NCBI GenBank assembly: GCA_036504595.1
Contig: DASXUX010000071.1
Coordinates: forward strand, 1 to 58,524
Direction: 5' to 3'
Source of the DNA: DASXUX01 sp036504595
Lineage (GTDB): Bacteria; Planctomycetota; SZUA-567; H5-PLA8
DNA: 58,524 nt
Under the pieces are notes generated by a model. That model saw nothing but the letters and a program-made list of their open reading frames with translations, did not search any database and was not told where the DNA came from. Below are positions 8,505 through 16,174 of the stretch, in pieces. Position numbers and translations under genes: made by a program. Each line of letters opens with the position of its first letter. Position 1 is the first letter of the stretch.

Positions 8505-9371
8505 GTGCGCTTCGCAATCTGTAACGAACTGTATGAAGGCTGGCCGATGGAGAAGATCTTCGACCACGCCGCGAAGACGGGCTACCAGGGCGTCGAGATC
8601 GCGCCCTTCACCCTCGCCGAAGATTGCCGCGACATCTCATCGGCGCGGCGGGCTGAACTGCGCCGTGCCGCTCAATCCGCCGGCATCCAGATCGCAGGGC
8701 TGCACTGGCTGCTGGTCAAGCCGGCGGGGCTGCACATCAACAGCGCCGACAAATCGCTTCGCGAAAAGACGAGCGCGTACATGGAAGCGCTCATCGCCCT
8801 GTGCGCCGATCTGGGCGGAACCGTGATGGTCTTCGGCAGTCCCAAGCAGCGTGCCGTGCTGCCGGGTGAAAAATGGAGCGATGTGTGGGCGCGCACGGTT
8901 GACGTGTTCCGGCCCCTCGCCGAAAAAGCCGCTCAGGCCGGCGTGACCATTGCCTTTGAGCCCCTCGCACCCAAGGACAGTTGCAACTTCATCAACACGA
9001 TGGCGGAAGGCACGCTGCTGGTTGAAGCCGTCGGCTCGCCGGGGTTCAAGCTGCATCTTGACGTGAAGGCCATGTTTGCCGAAGGCCGCCCCATCGCCGA
9101 CACCCTGCGTCTGGAAGGCTGCACGCATCTGGCTCATTTCCACGCCAACGATCCCAACCTGCGCGGCCCCGGCATGGGCGAAATGGCGTTCGAGCCGATA
9201 GCCGAGGCCTTGAAAGATATCGGCTATCACGGCTGGGTCTCGGTCGAAGTCTTCGATTACACCCCGGGTCCGCAGAAGACGGCTGAGATCAGCATTGTCA
9301 CTTTGAAACGGGTCTTCGCCGCCTCCGATGAGCGTCGTTGGACGCAAAAAGGCTTTCAGCGGCCGGACTAG
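8505..9371 (+). CDS. TIM-barrel sugar phosphate isomerase/epimerase family protein
   Basis: A 288-residue member of the AP-endonuclease-2-like TIM-barrel family, which includes hydroxypyruvate isomerases and sugar epimerases. The opening VRFAICNELYEGWP, 'GYQGVEIAPFTL', 'GLHWLLVKPAGLHI', 'AFEPLAPKDSCNF' (the metal-binding Glu region), 'HLDVKAM' and 'HFHANDPNLRGPGMGE' follow the family pattern of Glu, Asp, His and Glu metal ligands. The GTG at 8505 is preferred: GGGAG at 8492-8496 gives an 8-base spacing, whereas the upstream ATG at 8490 has no ribosome site. The substrate cannot be told from sequence. It diverges from the MglA cluster across a 246-bp gap. Confidence 0.88.
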   Translation: MRFAICNELYEGWPMEKIFDHAAKTGYQGVEIAPFTLAEDCRDISSARRAELRRAAQSAGIQIAGLHWLLVKPAGLHINSADKSLREKTSAYMEALIALCADLGGTVMVFGSPKQRAVLPGEKWSDVWARTVDVFRPLAEKAAQAGVTIAFEPLAPKDSCNFINTMAEGTLLVEAVGSPGFKLHLDVKAMFAEGRPIADTLRLEGCTHLAHFHANDPNLRGPGMGEMAFEPIAEALKDIGYHGWVSVEVFDYTPGPQKTAEISIVTLKRVFAASDERRWTQKGFQRPD

Positions 9372-9675
9372 TGGCGGATTGCATTATCTCAACGTTTCGC
9401 TGCATTTTGAAAACGGCGCCGCATAGGTCGCCGCGTTTCGTCACCCTTGCCCATGCCGTCCGGTTCGCCTAGAGCCACCGTGTATGCCTGAGCGGCATTT
9501 TTTCGAGACGTGAAACCCACAGTGTGCAATTTTGGCGCGATGTAGTGCGCACGGTCAATCCTCAGCGCCAAAAACCGCAACTGGTATCCGACTTGCCACG
9601 GCGCTGCACGTGCAAGCTGGAGAGCTTGCCTTTCTGAAAAACTGAAGATCGAGCGAAGTGCCGAGGGGATCGCAA
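9372..9675. other. Intergenic region without recognisable gene
   Basis: About 300 bases between the isomerase and the GGDEF/EAL gene. No supported open frame, hairpin terminator or repeat-family member was recognised. It presumably holds the promoter of the gene at 9676. Confidence 0.6.
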
Positions 9676-11598
9676 ATGGTAATCAACCGGAACGCCTCCA
9701 TGGACGTCCTGACCGCCCCAGCCGATGTTGACCTGCGGACAAAGGTACGCGAACTCTCTGAAATCAATGAGTCCATGCGGCGCGAACTGGAAACCCGCGA
9801 ACGCTCCGAAAGACGGGTTCGCGCGGATGCAGAACGCTACGCTCTGGCTATTCAGGCCGCCAACGAAGGACTTTGGGACTGGAACCTTCAAACCGGCGAA
9901 ATCTTCTTCTCGACCCAATGGAAAACCATGCTCGGTTTCGAAGCGCACGAACTCGACGCTACCGAGGATGCCTGGTTCCAGCTTGTTCATCCACGAGACG
10001 TGGAGTCTCTGAAGGGCGAACTCCGCCGGCACCTGGAAGAGAACAAGGCCGACATCCACCGCGAGTACCGCATCTTCACCAAAACCGGCGACATCAAGTG
10101 GATGCTCTGTCGTGGCCGCGCCGTCCGCGACAGCGCCGGCAAGGCCACTCGCATCATCGGCACACAGAACGACATCACGGCGCGCAAAACGACCGAGATG
10201 AAACTTATTCACGATGTCTTTCATGACGCGCTCACCGGCCTTCCCAACCGGCCGCTCTTCATGGAACGCCTGCGGTACGCGTTGGTGCGCGCCGAGCGCA
10301 AGGGCGCTCAGAACATCGCCGTGCTCTTTCTGGACCTGGACCGCTTCAAAGTGATCAACGACAGCCTCGGCCATGCCATCGGCGATCAACTGCTCATTGA
10401 GTTCGCCAATCGCTTGCAGACCTGCGTGCGCCCCAGCGATACCCTGGCCCGCTTCGGCGGTGACGAATTCTGCCTGTTGCTGGAAGACGTCAACGGCCTG
10501 GATGGCGCCGCCGCCATCGCCACTCGCATCCAGCAGGAGTTGAAACAGGCCATCGTCATCAACCGTAACGAGTTTTTCGTTACGGCCAGCATCGGTATCG
10601 CTCTGGGATCGCGCGAACGGTGCAGCGCCGAAGACCTTTTGCGCGATGCCGATATCGCGATGTACCGCGCCAAGGCCACTGGCCGCGCACGCCAGGAATT
10701 CTACCAATCCGGCATGCACACGCAGGCCATCAACCTGCAAAGCCTGGAGAGCGGACTTCATCGCGCCGTCATCCAACTGGGGCCAAAGCCGGCGGAAAAC
10801 GCCCGCCTCAACCGGGCGCTCCAAGCCAAGGAGTTTCTGCTCCACTACCAGCCCATTGTCTCCGTGCAAACCGGCAAGGTCACCGGCTTCGAAGCCTTGA
10901 TCCGTTGGAACCACCGCGCGCGTGGCCGCGTGTGCCCCGACGACTTCATCCCGCTGGCCGAAGAGACCGGTCTGATTGTGCCGATTACGTTCTGGGTGGT
11001 CCGAGAAGCCTGCACGCAACTGCGCAACTGGCGCGCGCGCTTCCCCGAATTGGCCGGCGTCACCATGAACGTCAATGTCTCGCCAAGGGCCTTCGCACAG
11101 GTCAGTCTGGTGTCGGAGATCGCAAGCATCCTTAAAGAAACCGGGCTGCCCGGCAGCGCGCTGAAGATCGAGGTCACTGAGACCGCGCTGATGAAAAACT
11201 CCGAAGCGACGGCCTTCGTGCTCTCGCAGCTCCGCAAGCTTGGCGTGCAGCTCTGCCTGGACGACTTCGGCACGGGCTATTCGTCACTGAGCTACCTGCA
11301 CCGTTTCCACATGGACGTCCTGAAGATCGATCGCTCGTTCATCACCGCCTTGCGGCCAGGCGACCGCAAATCCAGCGACATTGTAAAGGCGATCCTCGCT
11401 CTGGCGCAAAGCCTCGGAATGAGCGTGGTTGCCGAAGGCGTCGAAACTCAGGAGCAGATGACGCAGCTCCGCGACATGAACTGTGGCCACGTGCAGGGCT
11501 ATCTGTTCTCAAAGCCCATAGAACCCGCCGAGGTCGAGAACCTGGCGGGCACCGTCTGGACCGCCGCGCCCGTTACTCTGGACAGCGCCGTTCGCTAA
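9676..11598 (+). CDS. PAS-GGDEF-EAL cyclic di-GMP enzyme
   Basis: A 640-residue soluble protein. A short coiled coil (~20-50) precedes a PAS domain with PAC (~55-175; 'LWDWNLQTGEIFFS', 'GDIKWMLCRGRAVR', 'RIIGTQNDIT'). A GGDEF domain follows, with intact FGGDEF at 260-265 and an upstream RPSD that fits the product-binding inhibitory I-site (RxxD five residues before). The EAL domain has EALIRW at 406-411, 'LDDFGTGYSSL', 'LKIDRSFI' and 'VAEGVETQEQ', the usual metal and catalytic residues. It could therefore both make and degrade c-di-GMP under PAS control. The ATG at 9676 has AGGGG seven bases upstream. No transmembrane segment is seen and the gene stands alone. Confidence 0.95.
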   Translation: MVINRNASMDVLTAPADVDLRTKVRELSEINESMRRELETRERSERRVRADAERYALAIQAANEGLWDWNLQTGEIFFSTQWKTMLGFEAHELDATEDAWFQLVHPRDVESLKGELRRHLEENKADIHREYRIFTKTGDIKWMLCRGRAVRDSAGKATRIIGTQNDITARKTTEMKLIHDVFHDALTGLPNRPLFMERLRYALVRAERKGAQNIAVLFLDLDRFKVINDSLGHAIGDQLLIEFANRLQTCVRPSDTLARFGGDEFCLLLEDVNGLDGAAAIATRIQQELKQAIVINRNEFFVTASIGIALGSRERCSAEDLLRDADIAMYRAKATGRARQEFYQSGMHTQAINLQSLESGLHRAVIQLGPKPAENARLNRALQAKEFLLHYQPIVSVQTGKVTGFEALIRWNHRARGRVCPDDFIPLAEETGLIVPITFWVVREACTQLRNWRARFPELAGVTMNVNVSPRAFAQVSLVSEIASILKETGLPGSALKIEVTETALMKNSEATAFVLSQLRKLGVQLCLDDFGTGYSSLSYLHRFHMDVLKIDRSFITALRPGDRKSSDIVKAILALAQSLGMSVVAEGVETQEQMTQLRDMNCGHVQGYLFSKPIEPAEVENLAGTVWTAAPVTLDSAVR

Positions 11599-11623
11599 GC
11601 GCCGGCCCGGATCTGGCTTCTTC

Positions 11624-13084
11624 CTACTCCAACCCGTGCATGGTCAGCAGCGCATGATCGGCCAATAAAGCCTCTGGCGCGCCCTCGCCTACGATCTTCC
11701 CCGAACTCAGCACCAGCACGCGCGTGCAGAGCGCTCTCACCAGATCGAAATTGTGCGTGGCGACGATCTGCGTGCCTCCGAGTTTCGCCAGCAATTCGAT
11801 CAGCTCCCGTCGCCCGCGCGGGTCCAGATTGCTGGTCGGTTCATCCAGCACCAGGATTTCAGGCTGCATCGCCAGCACCGCCGCGATCGCCGCGCGCTTC
11901 TTCTGCCCGATGCTCAAGTGAAATGCGCTGCGCTGCTCGAAGCCTGCCAGTCCGACCTCTTTCAGTCCCTCGCGCACGCGGCGCTCGATTTCCTCCGGAG
12001 CTACTCCCAGGTTCCGCGGCCCAAAAGCGATGTCTTCGAACAGAGTCGGGCAGAAAAGCTGGTCGTCAGGATTCTGAAAGATCAGCCCGACCTTTTGCCG
12101 AAGCGTCTTCAGATTGGCTTTGATTGCTGGCAACCCGCAAATGGTCACCGCGTCGCTCGAATAAATCCCATTCAGGTGCAGCAGAAGCGTGGATTTTCCC
12201 GCGCCGTTCGCGCCAATGATCCCCACGCGTTCGCCGGACTCGATGCGCAGAGATATCCCGTCGAGCGCCTGCGAGCCATCCGGATAGGAGAACTGCAGCG
12301 CGGCAATTTCGATGGCGGCTTGCGGCTTGCAGCTTGCAGATCGCTCGTTGGTTTCCGTATCCGGCAACCGGCCTTCTCTCTCGTGGCTGTTAGCTCTGAT
12401 TTCTGAATTCTGACTTCTGAATTCATACCCACGCGCCAGCATCGCCAGGTACACCCGCTCCCCGCGTTCGTAACTGCGCAGGAACAGCGTCCCTGCCATG
12501 CGCCCGATCGAGCCGGCGTGCCACAACCAGCGCCCTTCGTAGCACCGGCAATGGCGCGCGCGCTTCATGCGCGCGAATTCGTCGGCAAGAACCGAAACGT
12601 ACCGGTACGTGAACGCCGTGATCAGCACCAGCGGACGCGGCAGCCACAGCGCCTCCAGCCCGCCCAGCAGCTTCGGGAACGGCGTCGTGGCCACCAGCAG
12701 CGTTACCGCCAGAGCGCCCAACACGGACTTGACCAGCACGTCCCAGAGCAGCAGCAACCCGGCGTGCGAAATCATCAGCCCGAAGCCGATGCTGTAGCTG
12801 GCTCCATCCGGGTTGTTCGGAAGAAATGGAATGAAAAGAGCCGTCATCGCCGCAAATGGCAGCACCACCGCCGCGCGCCGCACAAGCAGACCCAGCGGCA
12901 CGCGCGCACACAGCGCGATCAATGCCAGCAGGAGCGCGCAGCCGGCGAGCACTCCCGGGTACGCCGCCGGCGTGCTGACGACCAAGACAAGAAGACACGC
13001 CGTCGCCAGCAGTTTTATTCGCGGGCAAAGGCGATGAACCGGGCTCTCAAGCTGCGCGCAGGATTCCAGGCCGGTCGCGATCAT
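11624..13084 (-). CDS. Fused ECF transporter CbiQ-CbiO (nickel/cobalt uptake, T and A components)
   Basis: 486 residues. Residues 1-~215 are a CbiQ-type membrane component with several transmembrane helices and the typical 'ITAFTYRYVSVLADEFARMK' and 'LFLRSYERGERVYLAMLARG' signatures. Residues ~262-486 are a CbiO-type ATPase: Walker A GANGAGKSTLLLHLNG, 'FQNPDDQLF', signature LSIGQKKR and Walker B 'ILVLDEPTSNLDP'. These normally sit in two genes. Here one frame runs through a ~45-residue linker translated from dispersed-repeat DNA at 12300-12435. GGAGCGTTCC precedes the ATG. The start overlaps the stop of the PDGLE gene by ATGA, indicating translational coupling. It is the last gene of the NikR-headed operon, so nickel is the probable substrate. 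Confidence 0.93.
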   Translation of the reverse strand: MIATGLESCAQLESPVHRLCPRIKLLATACLLVLVVSTPAAYPGVLAGCALLLALIALCARVPLGLLVRRAAVVLPFAAMTALFIPFLPNNPDGASYSIGFGLMISHAGLLLLWDVLVKSVLGALAVTLLVATTPFPKLLGGLEALWLPRPLVLITAFTYRYVSVLADEFARMKRARHCRCYEGRWLWHAGSIGRMAGTLFLRSYERGERVYLAMLARGYEFRSQNSEIRANSHEREGRLPDTETNERSASCKPQAAIEIAALQFSYPDGSQALDGISLRIESGERVGIIGANGAGKSTLLLHLNGIYSSDAVTICGLPAIKANLKTLRQKVGLIFQNPDDQLFCPTLFEDIAFGPRNLGVAPEEIERRVREGLKEVGLAGFEQRSAFHLSIGQKKRAAIAAVLAMQPEILVLDEPTSNLDPRGRRELIELLAKLGGTQIVATHNFDLVRALCTRVLVLSSGKIVGEGAPEALLADHALLTMHGLE

Positions 13085-13434
13085 GGAACGCTCCGCGGCG
13101 TGTCTGCTGCTTTTCTGCGCGAAATTGCTCTGCCGAGCGCCCATGCCGCGCCAAACACGATCAGCGTCCCCGTCACGCCGGCGATGGCCGTCGATAGCCC
13201 CTCGTGCTTCACTGGCGCGAGTTTGTACTCCGGCGCGGGCGCGTGCTGCCACTGCGAAGTGCCTTCTGGAACCCCTGCGTCCTGCTGCATCTTCTCCAAT
13301 CCATCCGGCGCCTTGGACGCCAGCGGCGCAACAAAAACCACTAGCAGCAGCGACAGCCCTAGTGCCGCAAGGACAAAGCTCATCTTGGGCAGCCATCCCC
13401 AAATCTTGGCGTCCTTGGCGTCTTGGCGGTCCAT
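13081..13434 (-). CDS. PDGLE-domain (CbiN-like) component of the metal ECF transporter
   Basis: A 117-residue membrane protein with two transmembrane helices (~18-38 and ~85-105). The diagnostic 'SKAPDGLEKM' motif follows the first helix, as in PDGLE/NikN-type subunits that assist the CbiM/NikM substrate-binding unit. It starts at an ATG overlapping the CbiM stop (TGATG) and ends overlapping the CbiQO start (ATGA), so it is tightly coupled to both. The first ten residues (MDRQDAKDAK) are translated from a CGCCAAGACGCCAAGGA simple repeat and may be an accretion. An internal ATG at 13383 (MSFVLAAL) is an alternative start. Confidence 0.85.
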   Translation of the reverse strand: MDRQDAKDAKIWGWLPKMSFVLAALGLSLLLVVFVAPLASKAPDGLEKMQQDAGVPEGTSQWQHAPAPEYKLAPVKHEGLSTAIAGVTGTLIVFGAAWALGRAISRRKAADTPRSVP

Positions 13435-14093
13435 CAGGCGACCTCGAGATTGTTCGACGCCGGTCGCCAAGCGCCCACCAGATCCGGTCGCACGCCCAAA
13501 ACGGTGGACAAAACGGCTGTGGTGATGATCGCTTCGCCGATCCCGATCACCCCATGTACGCCGCCCAAGCCCACCAGCGCGGCCTTCCATGGCAGGATGC
13601 CCGAAAGCGCCAGTTCCGCCGCGCATGCCAGCGACGCGGCAACGACCGAGAACCACGAAGCTGCCGCGGCCGCCCACATAAAGGAGTTTCGCGTTTTCGG
13701 CAGAAGCAGATAGACGCCGCGGAAGCAGCCGTAGCTGCAAATCCCGCCGATGACGCCCATGTTGAACAGGTTCGCGCCGAGCGCCGTCAATCCGCCGTCT
13801 TGAAATAACAGACATTGGATCGCCAGCACCACCGCCATAATCAAACACGCATTGAACGGCCCCAGCAGGACCGATGCCATCAGCGCCCCGAGAAAATGGC
13901 CGCTCACGCCAGGACCAATCGGAAAATTCACCATCTGCGCCGCAAAAATGAACGCGGCCGTCACGCCCAGCAGCGGCACCTGTTTCTCGTCCAGTGAACG
14001 CCGCGCGCGAACGAGCGCAATCGCGCATGCGCCGGTGGCCATCGCTGCCGTGGCGATATTCACTTCGGGGCTGAGCACATCGCGGAGGTGCAT
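13434..14093 (-). CDS. CbiM/NikM-type substrate-specific ECF transporter component
   Basis: A 219-residue integral membrane protein with about six to seven hydrophobic helices. It begins Met-His (MHLRDVLSPEVN), preserving the N-terminal His2 that family members use for Ni(II)/Co(II) binding. It also contains the conserved 'AQMVNFPIGPGVSGHFLGA' and 'GANLFNMGVIG' segments. The adjacent nikR and operator argue for nickel rather than cobalt. It abuts nikR with no gap (stop TAA directly followed by ATG) and overlaps the PDGLE gene downstream. Confidence 0.93.
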   Translation of the reverse strand: MHLRDVLSPEVNIATAAMATGACAIALVRARRSLDEKQVPLLGVTAAFIFAAQMVNFPIGPGVSGHFLGALMASVLLGPFNACLIMAVVLAIQCLLFQDGGLTALGANLFNMGVIGGICSYGCFRGVYLLLPKTRNSFMWAAAAASWFSVVAASLACAAELALSGILPWKAALVGLGGVHGVIGIGEAIITTAVLSTVLGVRPDLVGAWRPASNNLEVA

Positions 14094-14510
14094 TTACACG
14101 AGATCCTCGCCAGTGGAACTCATCGCCAGCGCCGAATGCAGCACGCCCTTTTGCTGCCGCAGCAGGTCGGCAATCTGCCGGATCAGCCCGGCCTTCCCTT
14201 TAATGAGAATGACCTCGGCGCAAACGTGTTCGTCGAGGTGAACATGCATCGCAGCCAGCACCGTCTTATGATGATGGTGTTGAAGTTCGGTCAGCTTGTC
14301 GCTCAGTTTGCGGAAATGGTGATTGTAGACCAGCGTCACTGTTCCGAGCGTCTCGCGATTCTCGTCCCACTCGCGCCCGACAAGCTGCTCGCGAATCATA
14401 TCGCGCACGAACTCGGAGCGGTTGGTGTAGTGACTTTCGCGCACCAACTTTTCCAGCCGCTGGAATAGCGGCTCGTCGATCGAGAAACTCATCCGCATCA
14501 AGTCGGACAT
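14094..14510 (-). CDS. nikR: Nickel-responsive transcriptional regulator NikR
   Basis: 138 residues, the usual NikR length. Residues 1-~48 are a ribbon-helix-helix DNA-binding domain (MRMSFSIDEPLFQRLEKLVR, 'NRSEFVRDMIREQL'). The C-terminal ACT-like domain keeps all four high-affinity nickel ligands: His78 in the HHHH run, His89 and His91 in 'MHVHLDEH', and Cys97, matching E. coli His76, His87, His89 and Cys95 with an offset of two. GAGG eight bases upstream supports the ATG at 14510. It heads the transporter operon and has a matching operator immediately upstream, so autorepression by Ni-NikR is the expected circuit. Confidence 0.96.
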   Translation of the reverse strand: MSDLMRMSFSIDEPLFQRLEKLVRESHYTNRSEFVRDMIREQLVGREWDENRETLGTVTLVYNHHFRKLSDKLTELQHHHHKTVLAAMHVHLDEHVCAEVILIKGKAGLIRQIADLLRQQKGVLHSALAMSSTGEDLV

Positions 14511-14526
14511 GCTAGCAGCCTCGACG

Positions 14527-14553
14527 GTATTACATCCCGAAAAACTGTAATAC
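14527..14553 (-). promoter_or_regulatory. NikR operator GTATTAC-N13-GTAATAC
   Basis: A perfect 7-bp inverted repeat with a 13-base spacer lies 17 bp upstream of the nikR start. It matches the GTGTTAC-N13/14-GTAACAC type of NikR box described for delta-proteobacterial NikR, with one symmetric base change, and resembles the GTATGA-N16-TCATAC box of E. coli. Its location in front of nikR and the transporter genes makes operator function very likely. Confidence 0.88.
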
Positions 14554-14586
14554 TGCGCGAAGAGCAGGTCAATGACATTGTGGACG

Positions 14587-14711
14587 TGTGTGGCACGGGC
14601 AGGCCGCCGGAGCGGCTTCATGCTCCGGCGGATTGCCCGTGCAGACGCGCCCGATTCCACGGGCAATCCGCGCCACAAAAAAGACGTGGCGCGGCCTGCC
14701 CGTGCCACACA
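14587..14711. repeat. Twin-hairpin (BIME-like) repeat, intergenic copy
   Basis: A 125-bp element bounded by TGTGTGGCACGGGCAGGCC and its inverted copy. Inside, two separate stems form, each opening CACGGGCA and closing TGCCCGTG: 14594-14641 and 14658-14706 approximately. The same architecture recurs at 24172-24324 inside mnmE. No transposase is encoded. It may be a REP/BIME-type or miniature mobile element. Confidence 0.85.
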
Positions 14712-14785
14712 GCAATGCCGCTTGCGCCATTGCCCGAATCCGATTACGACGTATCAGCGTTCGCATTTCAGACTGGGGGAAACGT

Positions 14786-16042
14786 ATGGTTCGCATTCTT
14801 TGCGTGGCGATGGGGGTTCTGATCATGGCGACAGCGCATGCCGAAGGCTTTCCGTCCGTCGAGCAGCTTCCGGCTCAGCCCAACCTGCCGGACATGCTGA
14901 CGGCGTTCAACGGCGAAAAAATCACATCCAAAGAACAGTGGGTGCAGAAGCGCCGCCCCGAACTGAAGGCGCTCTTCCAGCACTACATGTACGGCTTCTT
15001 CCCGCCCGCGCCCGAGAAGATCGAGGCCACCGTCGAGCGCGAGGACAAACAATATTTCGGAGGGAAAGCAACCAAGAAGGAAGTCGCCATTAAGTACGGC
15101 CCCGCCGGGGCGCCGCCGATCCATCTGCTGCTGATTCTGCCGAACAACAAGAAACCCGCGCCTGTTTTCGCCGGCGAAAACTTCAACGGAAACTATCAGG
15201 TGCTGAAGGATCCCACCATTCCGCTGCCGACGGTCTGGGTTCCCAAGCAGCCGAAGATGAAGAGCAACGAACCCATCGAGGATCTGCGCGGCGCCGAAGT
15301 CGAGGTCTGGAATGCCGAACATCTCGTTGACCGCGGCTACGGTCTGGCGACGTTCTACTGCGGCGACATCGATCCCGACAAGAACGATTTCACCGACGGC
15401 ATTCACCCGTTCTACGCCAAAGCCGGCCAGCCGCGCGGACCGCAGGACTGGGGCGCGATTGCCGCCTGGGCCTTCGGTCTGCAGCGCGTCGTCGATTATC
15501 TCGTGACCGATCCGGCCGTGGACAAAACGCGCATCGTTTCCGTCGGGCATTCACGCTTGGGCAAGACCGCCATGCTCGCCGCCGCTTTCGACGAACGTTT
15601 CGCCATGGCCATCCCGCTGCAGGCCGGCTGCGGCGGCACCGCGCCCAGCCGCGGAAAAATCGGCGAGGCCGTTGAACGCATCAACCGGGTTTTCCCGCAC
15701 TGGTTCTGCGATGAGTTCAAAAAGTTCAACGCCTGCCCCGAAAAATTGCCCTTCGACCAGCACGGCCTCGTTGCGCTGATGGCTCCGCGTCCGGTTCTAT
15801 TCTCCAACGCGACCGATGACCAGTGGGCGAACCCCGCCGGACAGTTCGACGTTCTGGTCGCCGCTGATCCGGTCTACCGCCTCCTCGGCGCCGGCGGCAT
15901 GGACGCCAAAGCGATGCCCGAAACCGGCAAGTTGCTCGACAGCACGCTCGGCTACTTCATTCGTCCGGGAAAGCACTCGATGACCAAACTGGATTGGGAC
16001 GCCTTCATGGATTTCGCGGACAAGAACCTGAAACAGCAGTAG
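14786..16042 (+). CDS. Secreted CE15-like (glucuronoyl/acetylxylan esterase-type) alpha/beta hydrolase
   Basis: 418 residues. A signal peptide (MVRILCVAMGVLIMATAHAE) is followed by an alpha/beta-hydrolase of the bacterial carbohydrate esterase 15 type. The nucleophile motif is GHSRLGKTA, with Ser256. A late 'GKHSMTKLDWDAF' supplies the probable catalytic His397. 'WGAIAAWAFGLQRVVDYL' before the nucleophile is typical. Such enzymes cleave ester links between glucuronoxylan and lignin or related acyl esters outside the cytoplasm. The ATG at 14786 follows GGGGGA by six bases. The exact substrate is uncertain. Downstream lies another secreted hydrolase in the same direction. Confidence 0.87.
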   Translation: MVRILCVAMGVLIMATAHAEGFPSVEQLPAQPNLPDMLTAFNGEKITSKEQWVQKRRPELKALFQHYMYGFFPPAPEKIEATVEREDKQYFGGKATKKEVAIKYGPAGAPPIHLLLILPNNKKPAPVFAGENFNGNYQVLKDPTIPLPTVWVPKQPKMKSNEPIEDLRGAEVEVWNAEHLVDRGYGLATFYCGDIDPDKNDFTDGIHPFYAKAGQPRGPQDWGAIAAWAFGLQRVVDYLVTDPAVDKTRIVSVGHSRLGKTAMLAAAFDERFAMAIPLQAGCGGTAPSRGKIGEAVERINRVFPHWFCDEFKKFNACPEKLPFDQHGLVALMAPRPVLFSNATDDQWANPAGQFDVLVAADPVYRLLGAGGMDAKAMPETGKLLDSTLGYFIRPGKHSMTKLDWDAFMDFADKNLKQQ

Positions 16043-16174
16043 GCAGCGGCAGGAGGCAGTAGGCAGGAAGCGGGAGACAGGCAGTAGCGCAATCCTCCTG
16101 GATTGCGTCGGATAAACGTCCATCCTGGCCATCTCGTCAATCGGCGGCCAGGTTGCCGAACAAGAGGAGGCGCG

